Counted from the stretch's first letter, positions 22,235 through 34,147 are shown. The stretch: 64,000 bases of DNA from Diogma glabrata (GCA_963693315.1 OY856188.1:102426462-102490461); one strand, 5' to 3'. Numbers and translations: made by a program. The notes: a model not told the origin generated them from the sequence alone.

Positions 22235-22597
22235 GTAAGTAATGATACAATCATTAGATAAATCAAATGTTTAGCCCGATTTGAATTCAAGATGTTCTTG
22301 CTATCAATGTCACATGTGATCAAAATTCAAGTTTGTCATTTAAAATATCAAATCTAGTAAAACTCTAAACGGCCTAAAGGAATCGTTGATTTTAAATTTA
22401 ACTGTAGATTAGATTAGATCAGAAAGGGTTGGACAGGTTGCACGAGGCAGAACTTGTCCTGACACGCAGACTACGGCCCATAGCGCCGTTTCGGAGTTTG
22501 GTCTCATATCAACTATTCCATAAACCTTTCTGTAAGTTTAATAAAATCCAAATCCAACTGTATTGGCGACAGTTTGATTCTGTCAGCCTCTACGGTA

Positions 22598-23743
22598 TCA
22601 GAGCCAAATCCTAGCTGTGACATTAGAAAAGGCTGGGCATACACACAAAAAGTGCTCAGAGTCCTCCTCCTCTTCAAGACGACACCCACACAGAGGATTT
22701 TCCCTGAGTCCCATAGTAAAGAGGTGTTTATTTAGATGTCCATGTGCTGTAAGGACACCGACCACAGTGCTGATAGTTTTCCTCTTCAGACTTAAGAGAA
22801 AATTAACATTTTTATCAGAAATGCTGATAAACATCTTACTTTGCCTCCCTGTTGGTGATGCATTCTACAAGGCCTTCACCTTGAGGTCGACATCGCCCTT
22901 TAATAGTGACAAGGCAAACGTTTTGGATAACCCTAAGGCGGGTTCTGGACCTGAAAATTTCATGCCCGCTCCCGCCCTTGCAATTTCATCCACTTTTATG
23001 TTGCCTGGAATGCCACTATGACACGGAACCCACCGCAATGTGATATTGTTGAGTTGCGCTGTCCTACAAAGATCATTTCTTCACTCATTAATCAGTTTGG
23101 AAGTATTCTCCGTGTTTACAAGTGCTTTGATAGCTGTTTGGCTATCCGAACAGATGCAGATTTGTTTCCCTTGCAGACGCAGACGTGTTATTGCATGCGT
23201 GCATTCATTGATAGCATACACTTCCGCTTGGAGAACTGTGCAAAATCGTCCAAGTGGTAATTTCTGACTACTTATGACATTATTTGATTCCAAGTACACG
23301 CCAGCTCCTGCATTTCCATTCAACAGTGAGCCATCTGTGTAGAAAACATAAGTCTCGCTAGAGGACCATTGGGTCCAAGATCCCTCACATTCCTCTCTAG
23401 AAGAGATGATTAGTTCAGCGGGCTTCTCAAAGTTATATACTTTGGTCATGACGACACTATGCATATCTATTTCCGGACAATCTGTCCGTAGTCTATCAAG
23501 TATATGACTGCATGTTTTCCCACTGTTTACCCACGTTCCTGCCACATGCAGTCTGTAGACAGCCCTTTTAGCCATGTACTCTACATATAGATGTAAAGGA
23601 GCCTGACCCAACGTGACTTCCAACGACAGTGTTGGTGTGGTGCGCATAGAGCCACTAATACCTACACATGCCATTCTCTGTATTTTATTTAACCTAGCAC
23701 TGTTTCTCCGTTTTTGGCCACCAGACAACAAATGCAAAAGCAA
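22598..23743 (-). pseudogene. LINE RNase H and C-terminal tail
   Basis: 23743-23081: end of thumb, then RNase H with FYTDGSLLNGNAGAGVY, LQAEVYAI and ICSDSQTAI (catalytic Asp, Glu, Asp). 22834-22598: LTAHGHLNKHLFTMGL and CGCRLEEEEDSEHFLCVCPA, the terminal zinc-binding tail. The two blocks are separated by a frame change. Confidence 0.85.
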
Positions 23744-24867
23744 GTGTTGGTCTGATTATTGCTGTGTATATCCATAGAATAATTTTGGGACTAAGACCCC
23801 AATACTGACCGAAGGATCGACGGCATTGCCAAAAAGAAATGACAACCTTATCAATTTTTTTTGTTAAATGTGTATTCCAATTTAACCTTTTGTCGAGAAT
23901 AATGCCTAGAAACTTAATCTCATCTGAGTAGCTTAGCTGCATACTGAAAAGGTACAGACTTGGTATTGCACGCACTTTTCTCTTGTTGGTAAATAAGACT
24001 ACCTGCGATTTGGAAGGAAGGACTGAAAGTCCTTGCTCCCCACACCACTCTTCAACCACCTTCAGTGAATTTTGCATTAGATCCACCAGAGTGCGAAGGT
24101 CTTTCCCAATTGCCAGTATGGCAATATCACCAGCGTAACCCTGAGGATATGGTCCCGCATGATTCAATCTTTTAAGAAGACTATCTATCTACGACTAACT
24201 ACCAAAGTCCACAGAAGAGGTGAGAGAACACCACCCTGTGGACAACCTCGTGAACTGAAACAGTAGTATTGGCCATTTCAACAAAGGCAATGCGGCAGCT
24301 CAACATAGACACAATCCAATTTGAGATCGTGCTACTAATTCCATGTAGTGATACTGCAGTTCTGATTGATTCGAAGGTGGTATTATCAAAAGCACCTTCT
24401 ATATCTAAAAAAACAACCAAGCCGAATTCTTTGGCATCAAGTGCTCCTTCAACTTTAGTCACCAAATGATGCGCAGCAGTTTCTACCGATTTTCCAATCT
24501 GGTATGCATGCTGATTGGTACTTAGTGGAAACTTTAGTAAGGCAGTGTCCCTTATATAACGATCAACAAGTCTTTCCAGAGTTTTGAGGACAAAGGAGTT
24601 GAGACTTATTGGCCGAAATGACTTGCCTTCACTGTAGTTGCTTTTACCTGGTTTTGGTATGAAAACAACTCTAGCTTCCCGCCACGCTTCTGGGACATAG
24701 CCATATGCTAGACATGTCCTATATAAATTTAACAGTGATACAATGAGGCATTGCACATTATTCTGTAGCATGCATGGATAAATTCCATCAGGACCAGGTG
24801 ATTTTAAGGGGTTGAAGGAATCTATGGCCCATCTTAGAGATCTTATGTTCACCACATTCTCAGCCAA
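23694..24867 (-). pseudogene. LINE reverse transcriptase (YAGD box)
   Basis: 24867-24199 carries SPGPDGIYPCML, WREARVVFIPKPGK, FRPISLNSFVLKTLE and FLDIEGAFDNTTF; 24167-23694 continues with YAGDIAILA and LGIILDKRLNW. The catalytic YADD is YAGD, so the second box Asp is lost. A frameshift near 24180 splits the domain. Confidence 0.88.
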
Positions 24868-25250
24868 GATCCAACTATCTTTGTTTGGAGTTACAGTTCG
24901 TTGTTTCTTTCATCTCAGCAGTGGTGCTGCTAACCGGAAAATGTGTTCAAAGCAGATGTTGTGCTGTTTCTTCCACAGATTCTGTATACCTGCCATTTAG
25001 CATAAGCAGTAAGACCGGTTGGTATTTGAGTTCTTTTGAGAGTGCTTTGTGAAGTCTAGCTGCCACAGGATAACTCTCAATAGATTCACGAAATTTCTTC
25101 CAAGCACTCTCTCTAGCACTCCGAATACTGTATTTATATTCCCTCCGACTATCACGATAAATGATCCAGTCATTGGTATTATTTGTTTACTTGGCTTTCT
25201 TTAAAAGAATTAAACTAAATATTCTAATTGATTGATTTGAAATTTTTTAG

Positions 25251-25457
25251 GTTCCAGAGACAGAATTTTCCGATTTAAAACACAAATATAAGTGTGATTA
25301 TTGTAATAAGAGATTTGTGAAGGTTGAAAGTTTAATAATTCATAGAAGACTACATACAGGAGAAAAACCATATGAATGTTTATTGTGCAATCAAAAATTT
25401 TCACGCAAAGAGAATTTAAAATATCATATTATGATTCATGGAGAAAATGCTACTACT
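25251..25457 (+). CDS. cassette A finger exon, copy 3
   Basis: 69 codons, acceptor TTTTAG, donor GTACGG at 25458 (weak), phase 0. Finger 1 CDYC...HRRLH, perfect linker TGEKPYE, finger 2 CLLC...HIMIH. A duplicate of 21548-21754: same length, donor and downstream linker exon. The LINE at 22385-25190 ends only about 60 bases upstream. Confidence 0.88.
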
Positions 25458-25520
25458 GTACGGTGTAGTAGTAATATTACATGTGGCATATTTGCTTAAT
25501 TAAAAGTTCTTTATTTGCAG

Positions 25521-25559
25521 GATCTGAAAGGAATTAAGAGTGGATCAATCAATGAAATT
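25521..25559 (+). CDS. cassette A linker exon, copy 3 (13 codons)
   Basis: 39 bases between TTGCAG and GTAAGT (25560), phase 0, encoding DLKGIKSGSINEI. The preceding intron is 63 bases. Two codons shorter than copy 2. Confidence 0.72.
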
Positions 25560-26902
25560 GTAAGTAAATAATTTTAAACTAAACCTAAATATAGAATTTT
25601 TAAAATGTAATACTACAAAGAGAAGCGTAAGTCGTCCTCCCACTGCTTCGAGCATTAGTTTCGGTCTTTCAAAAGCTAATTCTCGATATAAATAACTTCC
25701 AAACTTAATCTTGATTCTGATTTCATGAGCAAAGTTGTACCATGAGCTCACGAAAGTGCACAATCATCATCATCCTTTCGTTATAATCTCAATAGTGAAG
25801 TTATATACGAATAGACATATAGTGATGACATCGCTATAATACTTCTGTTAAACTAAAAAATTTCTCAAGCTACACAGATAGACGTAAGGAGGCAAAAGTC
25901 AATCGTTTTGAAAACTTCAACGAGTTCACAGATCACGCGAATTTAATTCGAGAATATTTTATATTATTATTATTATTATGTAGGACATTCAATACCGATG
26001 TACCGAATTATCAATATCGGTTTAAGTTTTTTTTTATTCAAAAGATTTTGTTAACTTCCAATAATTCCTACACACAACAAATTCAATAATCGAATATCTA
26101 TTTCAGATTGATATTTATTAACGGTAATTTACGAGTTAACACACGTTTTTACTTTATAATAATTAATCAATCAAACAATTCGAATCTGAAAGAATATTTA
26201 TTTTTTGAAAAACAAGTATTGCGTTTGCGTAATAATCTTCTTTTTATAAGTTAACACAAGTATGAAAAATATGAAGCAAAAATCAGTGAAGTTTCTCTAA
26301 TTTTTTGCCCGTCTTCTGATGTTGAATATGATTCGGATTGTCAAATTTTTAATTTTTCAAAATGAAATATTAGATCTTTAGTGAGTAAAATTTATTCATT
26401 AGATCTGGAACATGTTCCCCAACGGCCGAAGTTTTGGATTAAAATCACCAACATTCAAACCCAATTAGAGGTGCAAACAAGTTTCTTGATTTGAACCTTT
26501 TCACCCTTAGAATAGATTCAGGAATATATAGTGTGGTAACCAACCCACCATTTCAGTTTACTTAACTTCGGTTTAACACCTTATGTATCCAGTGTACATT
26601 CTACCATACATTGTATTGTTGCTAATTATTATGTTAGAATAAACAAAGTTTAATCGAATGATTTCTTAATTTGTTCAAAAGGAAACAAAAGTTCTATTTT
26701 ACAACGTATGATGGATTTAAGTTTCACCAAAAATCTAAGACAGTGTTTTTTGGTCACGTAGTTCTTGATTTGAAGAACGATGTTTTAACGAAAAAAGAAA
26801 ATTGAAAAATCAGTTGTTGTATGGTAATTAAACAGAGCAGTAGGCTCTTAATTTGTATTTTAATATTAAAGGTATTTTAAAGTAAAAGCTAATCAATTAC
26901 AA
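25560..26902. other. long intron, no gene seen
   Basis: About 1.3 kb of AT-rich sequence. A short stretch at 25610-25760 is open on the minus strand but without recognisable motifs. An ATTATTATTATTATG run near 25970 may be an old LINE tail. Confidence 0.35.
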
Positions 26903-26903
26903 T

Positions 26904-27470
26904 TAGTCCCTGGGCCTTCACCTACATAATTTTCTGATTACCACATATTTTATACTTCGTGATGCGCCTGTCCTTGACGAGCCCGAAAACATTTGTTCTG
27001 CGGTTTTTTTCAAATCGGCCGCTTTTGCTTTCGGCAAGCTCCGAAAAATGCCGATTGCCCGCAATCTTGTAAATTTGCTACCACATTTATTTTTTTTAAC
27101 TGTGGAGGTTGGATATTTGTTTTAGAATACGAGGGTAAGCTTGTCCGACCAAAATTTGTTTGCTATTGTCGAGTCCGACAGCTGACATTTTGGATGTTTG
27201 GGTTGTCGGACTAGACAATAGCCGACAAATTTTTGTCGGACAAGGTTACCCTTGTGTTCTAAATCAAATTTCCAACCCCCATAGTTAAAAAAAACAAAAA
27301 TTTACAAGATCCCGGGCAATCGGCATTTTTCGGAGCTTGCCGAAAGCAAAAGCGGCCGATTTGAAAAAATTCGCAGAACAAATGTTTTCGGGCTCGTCAA
27401 GGACAGGCGCCTCACAGAGTATAAAATATGTGGTAATCAGAAAATTATGTAGGTGAAGGCCCAGGGACTA
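26904..27470. mobile_element. 567-bp palindromic foldback element
   Basis: TAGTCCCTGGGCCTTCACC at the left end is mirrored by GGTGAAGGCCCAGGGACTA at 27452-27470, and the two halves are complementary almost throughout (ACGAGCCCGAAAACATTTG, TCGGCCGCTTTTGC, AAAAATGCCGATTG, TTGTCGGACT). There is no transposase. The centre falls near 27190. Confidence 0.92.
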
Positions 27471-27740
27471 AATAGTTGTAACCTTTTTTATTTAAATGAG
27501 AAAATAGTGAAAAGAAAAGTTTATTAAATATTCTTGGGGAACATTTGTTCATGGTGAAAGGTTTTATTAAATATTCTTGGGGAATATTTGTTCATGGTGA
27601 AAAGTTATTAAATATTCTTTGTGAATATTTTCGTAAGTGCCTGGGGCACAACATATTTGGCGACCTTGCCAGGAGCTGAACTAGCCACAAGTCATCAATA
27701 AATCATAAAGGAATACCACACAACAACTCACACTTTTAAT

Positions 27741-28012
27741 ATCAACTTTTGGAAAATCGCAACTTTTGAAAGATCGCAACTTTTGAAAGATCGCAACTTT
27801 TGAAAAATCGCAACATTTGAAAAATCGCAACTGTTGAAATATCGCAACTTTTGGAAAATCGCAACTTTTGGGAAATATCAACTTTTGAAAAATCGCAACT
27901 TTTGGAAAATCGCAACTTTTGAAAAATCACAGCTTTTGGAAAATCGCAACTTTTGGAAAATAGTAATTTTTGGGAAATCACAACTTTTGGAAAACCGCAA
28001 CTTTTGGAAAAT
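27741..28012. repeat. 17-bp tandem array, about 16 units
   Basis: Unit ATCGCAACTTTTGGAAA with point variants. Because 17 is not a multiple of three, the array is open on both strands and gives spurious repetitive proteins (KNRNFWKIATF type). These are not genes. Confidence 0.95.
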
Positions 28013-28164
28013 CAGATCAAGCAGCCTCTCCTGTTAAATTGTCGGGTGAGTCAAATTTTTTAATTTGGAGCTAGATACTTTTTTTAAATTGAAGATCTTT
28101 TGGAAATAAAATTAGAATTAATTTTGGTTCATTTCTATAAATGAAAATTTTCCTTTTATTTTTG

Positions 28165-28602
28165 TGAAAACCTTTTTTTTTGATAATTAATCAATAAATT
28201 AAATTCAATGGTGATATAGTTGAAATGAAATTAATTGAAATCACTTAAAATTAGATAAATTTCTAAGAAATAATTTTTATTGGAATTTCTATAATTGAAA
28301 TTTTCCTATTTTTGAAAACCTTTTGATAATTGAAGATAATTGAAGATTTTTTTGGAAATAGATAGATTTTTTAGTGAAAAGATGAAAGTGAAATAGATTT
28401 TTTTGTGAAAGCCTTTTTTGATAATTAATCAATAAATTAATTTGAATGGTGATATAGTTTAAAGGAAATTAATTGAAATCAATTAAACTTAGATAAATTT
28501 CTAAGAAATAATTTTATTGGAATTTCTATAAATTGAAATTTTCCTTTTATTCTTGTAAAAACCATTTTTTGATAATTAATCAATAAATTAATTTCAATGG
28601 TG
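28165..28602. repeat. AT-rich direct repeats, two and a half copies
   Basis: GATAATTAATCAATAAATTA followed by ATGGTGATATAGTT, TTAGATAAATTTCTAAGAAA and ATTGGAATTTCTATAA occurs at 28181, again at about 28420, and in part at 28570. It sits just upstream of the Penelope-like element. Confidence 0.75.
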
Positions 28603-28750
28603 TGTGGCGAACATCTAAATTAAAAATTTAAAAATTTCAATTTAGTATGCAATGATTTTTTCGTTGATTTTGAAAAACAAAATAAAATTCAATAATAGTT
28701 TTTCCTGAACGGTTGGTACTGGTAAGTATAACATTAAAAATTCATATAAA

Positions 28751-29398
28751 TTGAAAGTGAAACTTGATGAAACAACATTGTCCGATGATGACAACATGGT
28801 GTCTTTTGACATAGTATCTATGTACGAAAAAATTCCACTAACAATGGTATATGAATCGATCAAAAAAATGTGGAAGGATATAGAAAAAACAACATCTATT
28901 CCATGGGCAGAGTTCATAGACATGGTCAAGCTATGTGTCAATGAGAGCAATTATCTTGAATACCAAGGCAGAGTGTTTAAGCAACGTGATGGATTAACAA
29001 TAGGGGGGCCTGTGTCGGCAATTCCGGCGGACTTGGTAATTACTGACCTTTTGGAGAGGGTTATCGAGAAATCTGGGTTTGATCCAACACTATTAGTAAA
29101 GTATGTAGATGATACATTAATACTGATGCCGAAAGAAGAAATTGAAAATCTATTCAACCTGCTAAACAATGAAAATGAAGCCATTCAGTTTACATATGAA
29201 ATTGAAGATAACAAAGCATTACCATACTTGGACATGTTGCTACATAGAGAAGGTAATAAGATAACTAGAAGTTATTATCAGAAACCAACCGCGAAAAATA
29301 GACTACTTAATTACATGTCGGAACACCCGAGTAGTCAGAAAACTAGCATGGCATATGGTACAGTATTTAGGATGTTAGGAATAACGTCAAACAAGTGA
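28751..29398 (+). pseudogene. Penelope-like reverse transcriptase (partial)
   Basis: 215 codons with SFDIVSMYEKIPL, GLTIGGPVSAIPADLVI and the catalytic YVDDTLI, then PYLDMLLHR. This is the Penelope-type RT core. The N-terminal part is missing (5' truncation near 28740). A frameshift at about 29395 continues the protein as EETVKEIYRISTANGYP to 29570. Confidence 0.88.
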
Positions 29399-29578
29399 AG
29401 AAACCGTCAAGGAAATTTATAGAATTTCAACAGCGAATGGTTACCCAATAGGTTTGATTGCTGGCATGATTAGGAAATACGAAGACATCCATAGTAAAGA
29501 TTTGAACGTTGTTACTGAACCGATATCAACAATATACAAAGCGTTATTGTACACGAAACATCAGAAGACTTAGGTAGG

Positions 29579-30053
29579 TTGTTAAAACATAATAATAACA
29601 CTCTAAGAATAGGTAACAAGGCGCACAAGAATGTAAAGAAAATTACAGGAAAACTAAATAGTAGTCTGGAAAAAAACGATCAACATCGGCTGATTTATTC
29701 ATTCCCTTGGCACAATTGTGACAAGGGAATGAATAAATGTGATGGAGAGTACATAGGACAGACGGGTCAAAAACTTGGAGCTCGAATCGGGCAACACAAA
29801 TATGATGAGTGAGCTAGGAAAAACAAACCTGGAAAAACACAGCCCTACAACATATAATAGATAAAGGTCACACATTTGCGTACAATAGAACCAAAATTCT
29901 GGAAGGAAACAGATTGGAAGAAAAGGCTGATATTAGAAGCAATAAATATTCATTTAAGAAGAACAACATCTATCAATCTAAGATTATGGATAGTTTGAAT
30001 CCTGCGTACGCACATATTTTAAAGAATATAGGAAAACAAGCAAAAAACAAATA
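29579..30053 (+). pseudogene. Penelope-like GIY-YIG endonuclease region
   Basis: Reads YSFPWHNCDKGMNKCDGEYI, then GQTGQKLGARIGQHKYDE, fitting the Cys-rich insert and GIY-YIG-type core of Penelope endonucleases (YIG as YIG/Q here: EYIGQTG). A stop at about 29810 is followed in another frame by HIIDKGHTFAYNRTKILEG and ends KNIGKQAKNK. Together with the RT it defines one element on the + strand. Confidence 0.82.
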
Positions 30054-31090
30054 AGTACATATGAACTAAATCTATTTGGTAGATATTACAGGTCATAGAA
30101 CAACGAACTCATTTACATAAAATCATAATATATAAGGTTTTTTTTTTCATTGATTATATAATTGAATTTTTTTTTGTCATCTGAAATATTTATAACTCAA
30201 AATATTTATATTCTTTTTTTTTTTTTTTTAATAAAATGTGATGTGTAGTAGGCATTACAATATGTGTCACAACAACACATAAAAACCTTTTAAGACCAAG
30301 GTCCCACAACAACATGCGTTCAAAGGATGTTAATGGACGCAAATCTGTTTTTTTTTTTTTTTTTAATATTTTTTTGTTAAATAATGGATAACTAAACCAT
30401 AAATCCTATCACATATAAAATATGACAAAGGCCAATATTTCGTGATAGGATAGGGAAAATAAAAATAAGATAAGAGATAAAAAGTAAATTTGTTTTAAAA
30501 ATTTGCAGGAACAAAACTAAAATTGGTTTGCCAATAGTCCAGCTAATGGCATAATCCTTGATTATGGGACGCAGTATATTTTTCAATGATTAAAGCTCAG
30601 ATATATAGTTATATGAAGGCTCGTTTCTTCTAGCAAGCTACAGCGTTCCAGCATGAAGGAATATTCATTAGCTAAGATTGAGAGTGCTACCGTTGACTGA
30701 ATACAGTTCATCCGCCAGCACCCCTAAGATATCACCTTGGCTAGTGATATCTCACTGCCAATTGCCAGTGGTATGCGATATCTCACGTTAACTCATATGC
30801 CAATCTATTCTAGTATATAGGCAAATTTTATTGTTTTATAGCTTTATTGTTTTGTAAAGTATAAATAATTTGTGTTCAATTGATTTAAAATTAGTATTCA
30901 AAATAGTTCAAAATAGGTTTAAACATAAACTATGTAAGTAAAAGTATCTGAATTAAGTGTTTGTTAGGAATTAATTGTTGTGATATTTATTAGATTTAGA
31001 TTTTAATTGTAAACCGTTTTTAATTTTAGTTATTGAGGAGGGTGCCAAATAAGGAGCGAAATATTTAAATAAAAATTAAATTATTTATCT
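30054..31090 (+). mobile_element. Penelope-like element 3' region with decayed hammerhead block
   Basis: The noncoding tail contains a possible insert at 30205-30800 (poly-T, then AATAAAATGTGATGTGTAGT as near 835 and TGTGTCACAACAACACATA as at 48577). At 31032-31065 GAGGAGGGTGCCAAATAAGG, GCGAAAT and AAATAAAAATTAAATT align with the hammerhead-like ends at 13811-13875, but the CTGATGA box is lost. Confidence 0.55.
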
Positions 31091-31421
31091 ATAGCTTGGG
31101 TATTTTATTTGTGGCGAGAAACCATCAATAAAAAACGCAGACGGTAATACAATTAAATTAAATATTATAAAACCAATTAATCTCGATACAAAATATTTGA
31201 ATGGAAGCAACCAAACAAGTGAAAAATTTGATATCAATTTTATGATAAAGTAATAAATTATTTTTGGTAATGCATATGTTTCCGTCTTGAAAAAAGTAGT
31301 GCTTGGTATATATACTAATATAGAGAGATCAATTTTTGATTTACCGGAGCGACAGTCGGTTCTAAAAAAAACAATAAATCAAACATCATAATTAAAAACG
31401 TTTATTTTATAATTCATATAG

Positions 31422-31604
31422 ACACCCAATGTTGATTATCTTGTTTGTGATTGGGATAGATGCGGTAGAAGATTCTTGAATTACTATGACTTCATACCTC
31501 ATACAGCAATCCATCTGAAGGAATATAAATTTCAGTGTTCTTTTGGTTCTAACATTAAAACACCTTCTCATTTGATGGGTCATATTGAAACTTCACGCTC
31601 AATG
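31422..31604 (+). CDS. cassette B finger exon, copy 1 (C-x4-C finger plus half finger)
   Basis: 61 codons, acceptor ATATAG, donor GTATGT at 31605, phase 0. Finger CDWDRC-x12-HTAIH with four residues between the cysteines, then FQCSFGSN...SHLMGHIE, which has one Cys and an H-x3-H and so looks like half a finger. Lacks the PSSDEM segment seen in copies 2, 4 and 5. Confidence 0.8.
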
Positions 31605-31670
31605 GTATGTGTTTAATTCCATCAAAAGACATCTGGTTTAATTAGATTTAATTTTTGTTTTGAATTTTAG

Positions 31671-31754
31671 GATAGTAACAGTGGCTGCGATAAAGAAAAT
31701 GTTAACCAGATATTTAGTAATACATCAGATTTTAATTGGAAGTGTTATTCTTTT
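31671..31754 (+). CDS. cassette B third exon, copy 1, without finger (28 codons)
   Basis: 84 bases between TTTTAG and GTAAGT (31755), phase 0, Asn/Ser-rich, no zinc ligands in finger spacing. It takes the place of the finger-bearing third exons at 34481 and 36409. Confidence 0.55.
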
Positions 31755-32124
31755 GTAAGTCAACTTTCGATTACAGAAACGAAAAGCAATTTCATCGAAA
31801 AAAAAATTGTAAGTTGATTTAGTTTTTTGTTTCAAATAAGAAATAGTTTCTATTTCCCAAAATAAAATTAATTTCTGTTTCCCTAATCGTTCCATAATTA
31901 TAGAACCACTGTGTTGATGGTTGCTTAATATAATATTTTAAGTAGTTGTTTTTTAGTTTTTAATTAGATAAACTACAATTTCTTGTTGCGTATAATTTTG
32001 TTTTTGTTATTTTTAAATATTTATTTAGGTGTTTGATATTGTTTAATGGAACTATTTAAAAAATCCAAATTCATCTCACTCTTAACATTTTCATTCAATT
32101 AGTCTTTTGCAAATGTTATTACAG

Positions 32125-32292
32125 AAATCAGAGATTAAAAAAACATTTAAATGCGAGTGTTGTGGTATTGAATTTAGTCAATTATGGAATTTGAAGCGAC
32201 ATGTATTAAACAACAAAAAAAACAAAGGCTATACATTAGTCAGCCAATCCAATGAAGTTTTAAATAAAATATCAACTGATAATTTTGAAATG
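32125..32292 (+). CDS. zinc-finger exon with incomplete finger
   Basis: 56 codons, acceptor TTACAG, donor GTAAGT at 32293, phase 0. CECCGIEFSQLWNLKRH has C-x2-C-x12-H but the final His is replaced by Asn, so the finger is incomplete. It is followed by a polar tail ending FEM. Confidence 0.68.
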
Positions 32293-32374
32293 GTAAGTAA
32301 TTAAATAGGACTGCAAACCACTCTAGCCAATTTTGAACAGTTCATTCAATTTTTATATATTTTTAAAATTACAG

Positions 32375-32446
32375 ATCCAAAGAGGAACACAAGTAAAAAT
32401 GAACACGTATAGAACTTCTGAAAGAGAACCACGAAAAAAAAGATAT
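32375..32446 (+). CDS. small basic linker exon (24 codons)
   Basis: 72 bases between TTACAG and GTAAGT (32447), phase 0. Ends REPRKKRY, a nuclear-localisation-like basic patch like those ending the other cassette B linkers. Confidence 0.6.
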
Positions 32447-32734
32447 GTAAGTAAATTAAATTAAATTTGAATAATTGTATGTTTAAATATTTGGCATGTA
32501 ATTCAATATTTTAAGAATTAAGAGAACTAAACGAAAATTAACAATTTCCACGGATACATTGCGTTATATTCGGTTGGTAGTTTCAGGTTGAAACTAATGT
32601 TTCATACTTAATTGAATTGAATTGAATGTTTCATAATTAATCGAAACTGAATGTAAAAAATATTGGCTACGCTGATGCATAGACTGACTTCACCACAGCT
32701 CTGGAAACAATATGTTATGGATATATAGTGAGCT

Positions 32735-32816
32735 TATATCCATCAACTATTGTTATAATATTTAATATATTATAACAATAATATATTAAATATTATAACA
32801 ATAGTTGATGGATATA
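32735..32816. repeat. perfect AT-rich hairpin
   Basis: TATATCCATCAACTATTG ... CAATAGTTGATGGATATA: inverted arms of about 37 bases around a loop of roughly eight. Likely a foldback MITE remnant. Confidence 0.85.
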
Positions 32817-33010
32817 TATTTTTCCTTCCTGTTGGAAGTTGGCAAATGTCCAGCCTGTCCCAAAAAAGGAACGAATTGTGATATTTCATATTATGGATCA
32901 ATTGTCCTACTCCGAGTCGAAATTAATTCTTAATTCTTAAAATAATTATAATTCGAAATTAATATTTCTATTTCAACTAATTTTAAACCAACTACATTTG
33001 AATAAAATAA

Positions 33011-33649
33011 TTCAATATAATTTGGATGGGTTTTTTGTGAACAATTAAGCTTAAGTACATAATGGAAATCGCTTGAATTTTGCAATTCGAAATAACTTTT
33101 CATTTTCTCTAAAATTCCTTTAGAAAAAATTTTGTGTTTCGTGTCAGGATTCGAACTACATTCATCAGAGACACATGTTCAAATCCCGTGTGTCTTACAC
33201 AACTTAGTCAAAGCGATGTTCAGATAATTTCTGGATTGAAACTTTATCATTTTTCATATTTACTTAAGTTGAATCTTTCATTTATGATTGCATATTAGAA
33301 ACTGCATTTCTTTGGGATTTTGAGTACAAAATTGCTAGATATTACGATGTGTGAATTCATAGGATGAGAGAATATTTGGTCAACATCTAAGTCAACATTC
33401 CAATCAATATCCTAAGTCACGAATGTAAAGTCATTATTGATTGTTGTCAATCAATGCGAAACTTAATATCTGACGTAAATTCAATATGTTGTTATATTTT
33501 TGGTTAGGAAATATAGGCAACTTTAAGGGAATTTTAATTTGGATGGGTTTTTTGTGAACAATTAAGCTTAAGTACATAATGGAAACCACTTGAATTTTGC
33601 AATTCGAAATAACTTTTCATTTTCTCTAAAATTCCTTTATTCAATATAA
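33011..33649. repeat. direct repeats of about 102 bp flanking 415 bp (TRIM-like)
   Basis: 33021-33122 and 33538-33639 are nearly identical (TTTGGATGGGTTTTTTGTG ... AAATTCCTTTA). TTCAATATAA directly precedes the first copy and directly follows the second. This could be a tiny LTR-type element with flanking duplication or a local duplication. The interior has tRNA-like B boxes but no coding sequence. Confidence 0.65.
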
Positions 33650-33672
33650 TATTTGTTTGTCTTTAATTACAG

Positions 33673-33729
33673 ATTCTAGATGATGACCCGACTATAAAAA
33701 ATGAGATAAAACCGAGAACAATACGTCGC
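33673..33729 (+). CDS. cassette B linker exon, copy 2 (19 codons)
   Basis: 57 bases, TTACAG acceptor, GTAAGT donor at 33730, phase 0, encoding ILDDDPTIKNEIKPRTIRR: acidic first half, basic KPRTIRR end. Same plan as the linkers at 36009, 36791 and 62931. Confidence 0.75.
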
Positions 33730-34147
33730 GTAAGTTTCAATAACAAATAATTAGATGTTTTGTCTGTAGTAAAGTAATTTTAATCAATAGAATTATTCAT
33801 CCCGATTGCTCATTATGTATATGTTATGAAACGATATAAATAATAGATTTGAATTAAAAAATGTCCGCTGAAAAAGTCGGCAATCTCAGTCGTCTCTTTA
33901 GCCGAATTTTGTTCTTTCCACATCGTTTGAAATTTTAGATTAAAATTTCAGTCATCCATTCTATCACGTGTTTATAAAAAATTGGAATAACCTCCTAATT
34001 CTCATCACTGTTGATTAGACAAGTGTTACTATACGTAGCAATGAATTAGATAAATTTTGTAGTAACCATAGAAGTGCAAGTCTTCGAGAGTAAAATCATC
34101 TTCCGTTGAAACAAGAAAATTAAACTTTTATTTTACTTTAAATATAG
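33730..34147. other. intron, nothing recognised
   Basis: AT-rich intron within cassette B copy 2. No coding or repeat similarity noticed. Confidence 0.4.

Larger units (their letters stand above)
22385..25190 (-). mobile_element. 5'-truncated LINE with RT and RNase H
   Basis: One minus-strand element in an intron: pre-RT linker (WIIYRDSRREYKYSIR, 25150-24900), RT, RNase H and Cys-rich tail in order. The endonuclease is absent, so it is 5' truncated. The low-coordinate end carries TAATCTAATC repeats that may be the 3' tail. RNase H points to the I/LOA group of LINEs; the exact clade is uncertain. Confidence 0.85.

Noticed and set aside
22617..23267. Several + strand open frames of 75-134 codons
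   Set aside because: Antisense shadows of the LINE RNase H and tail on the minus strand, which carries the conserved motifs.
27741..28012. CRISPR-like array
   Set aside because: The units are directly tandem without spacers, and the genome is eukaryotic.
27681..28037. Repetitive KCCDFSKVAIFQK- and KNRNFWKIATF-type proteins
   Set aside because: They are translations of the 17-bp tandem array on both strands.
33145..33218. Possible tRNA on the minus strand with A-box and B-box-like stretches
   Set aside because: T-stem does not pair and there is no acceptor stem; more likely a SINE or TRIM interior.
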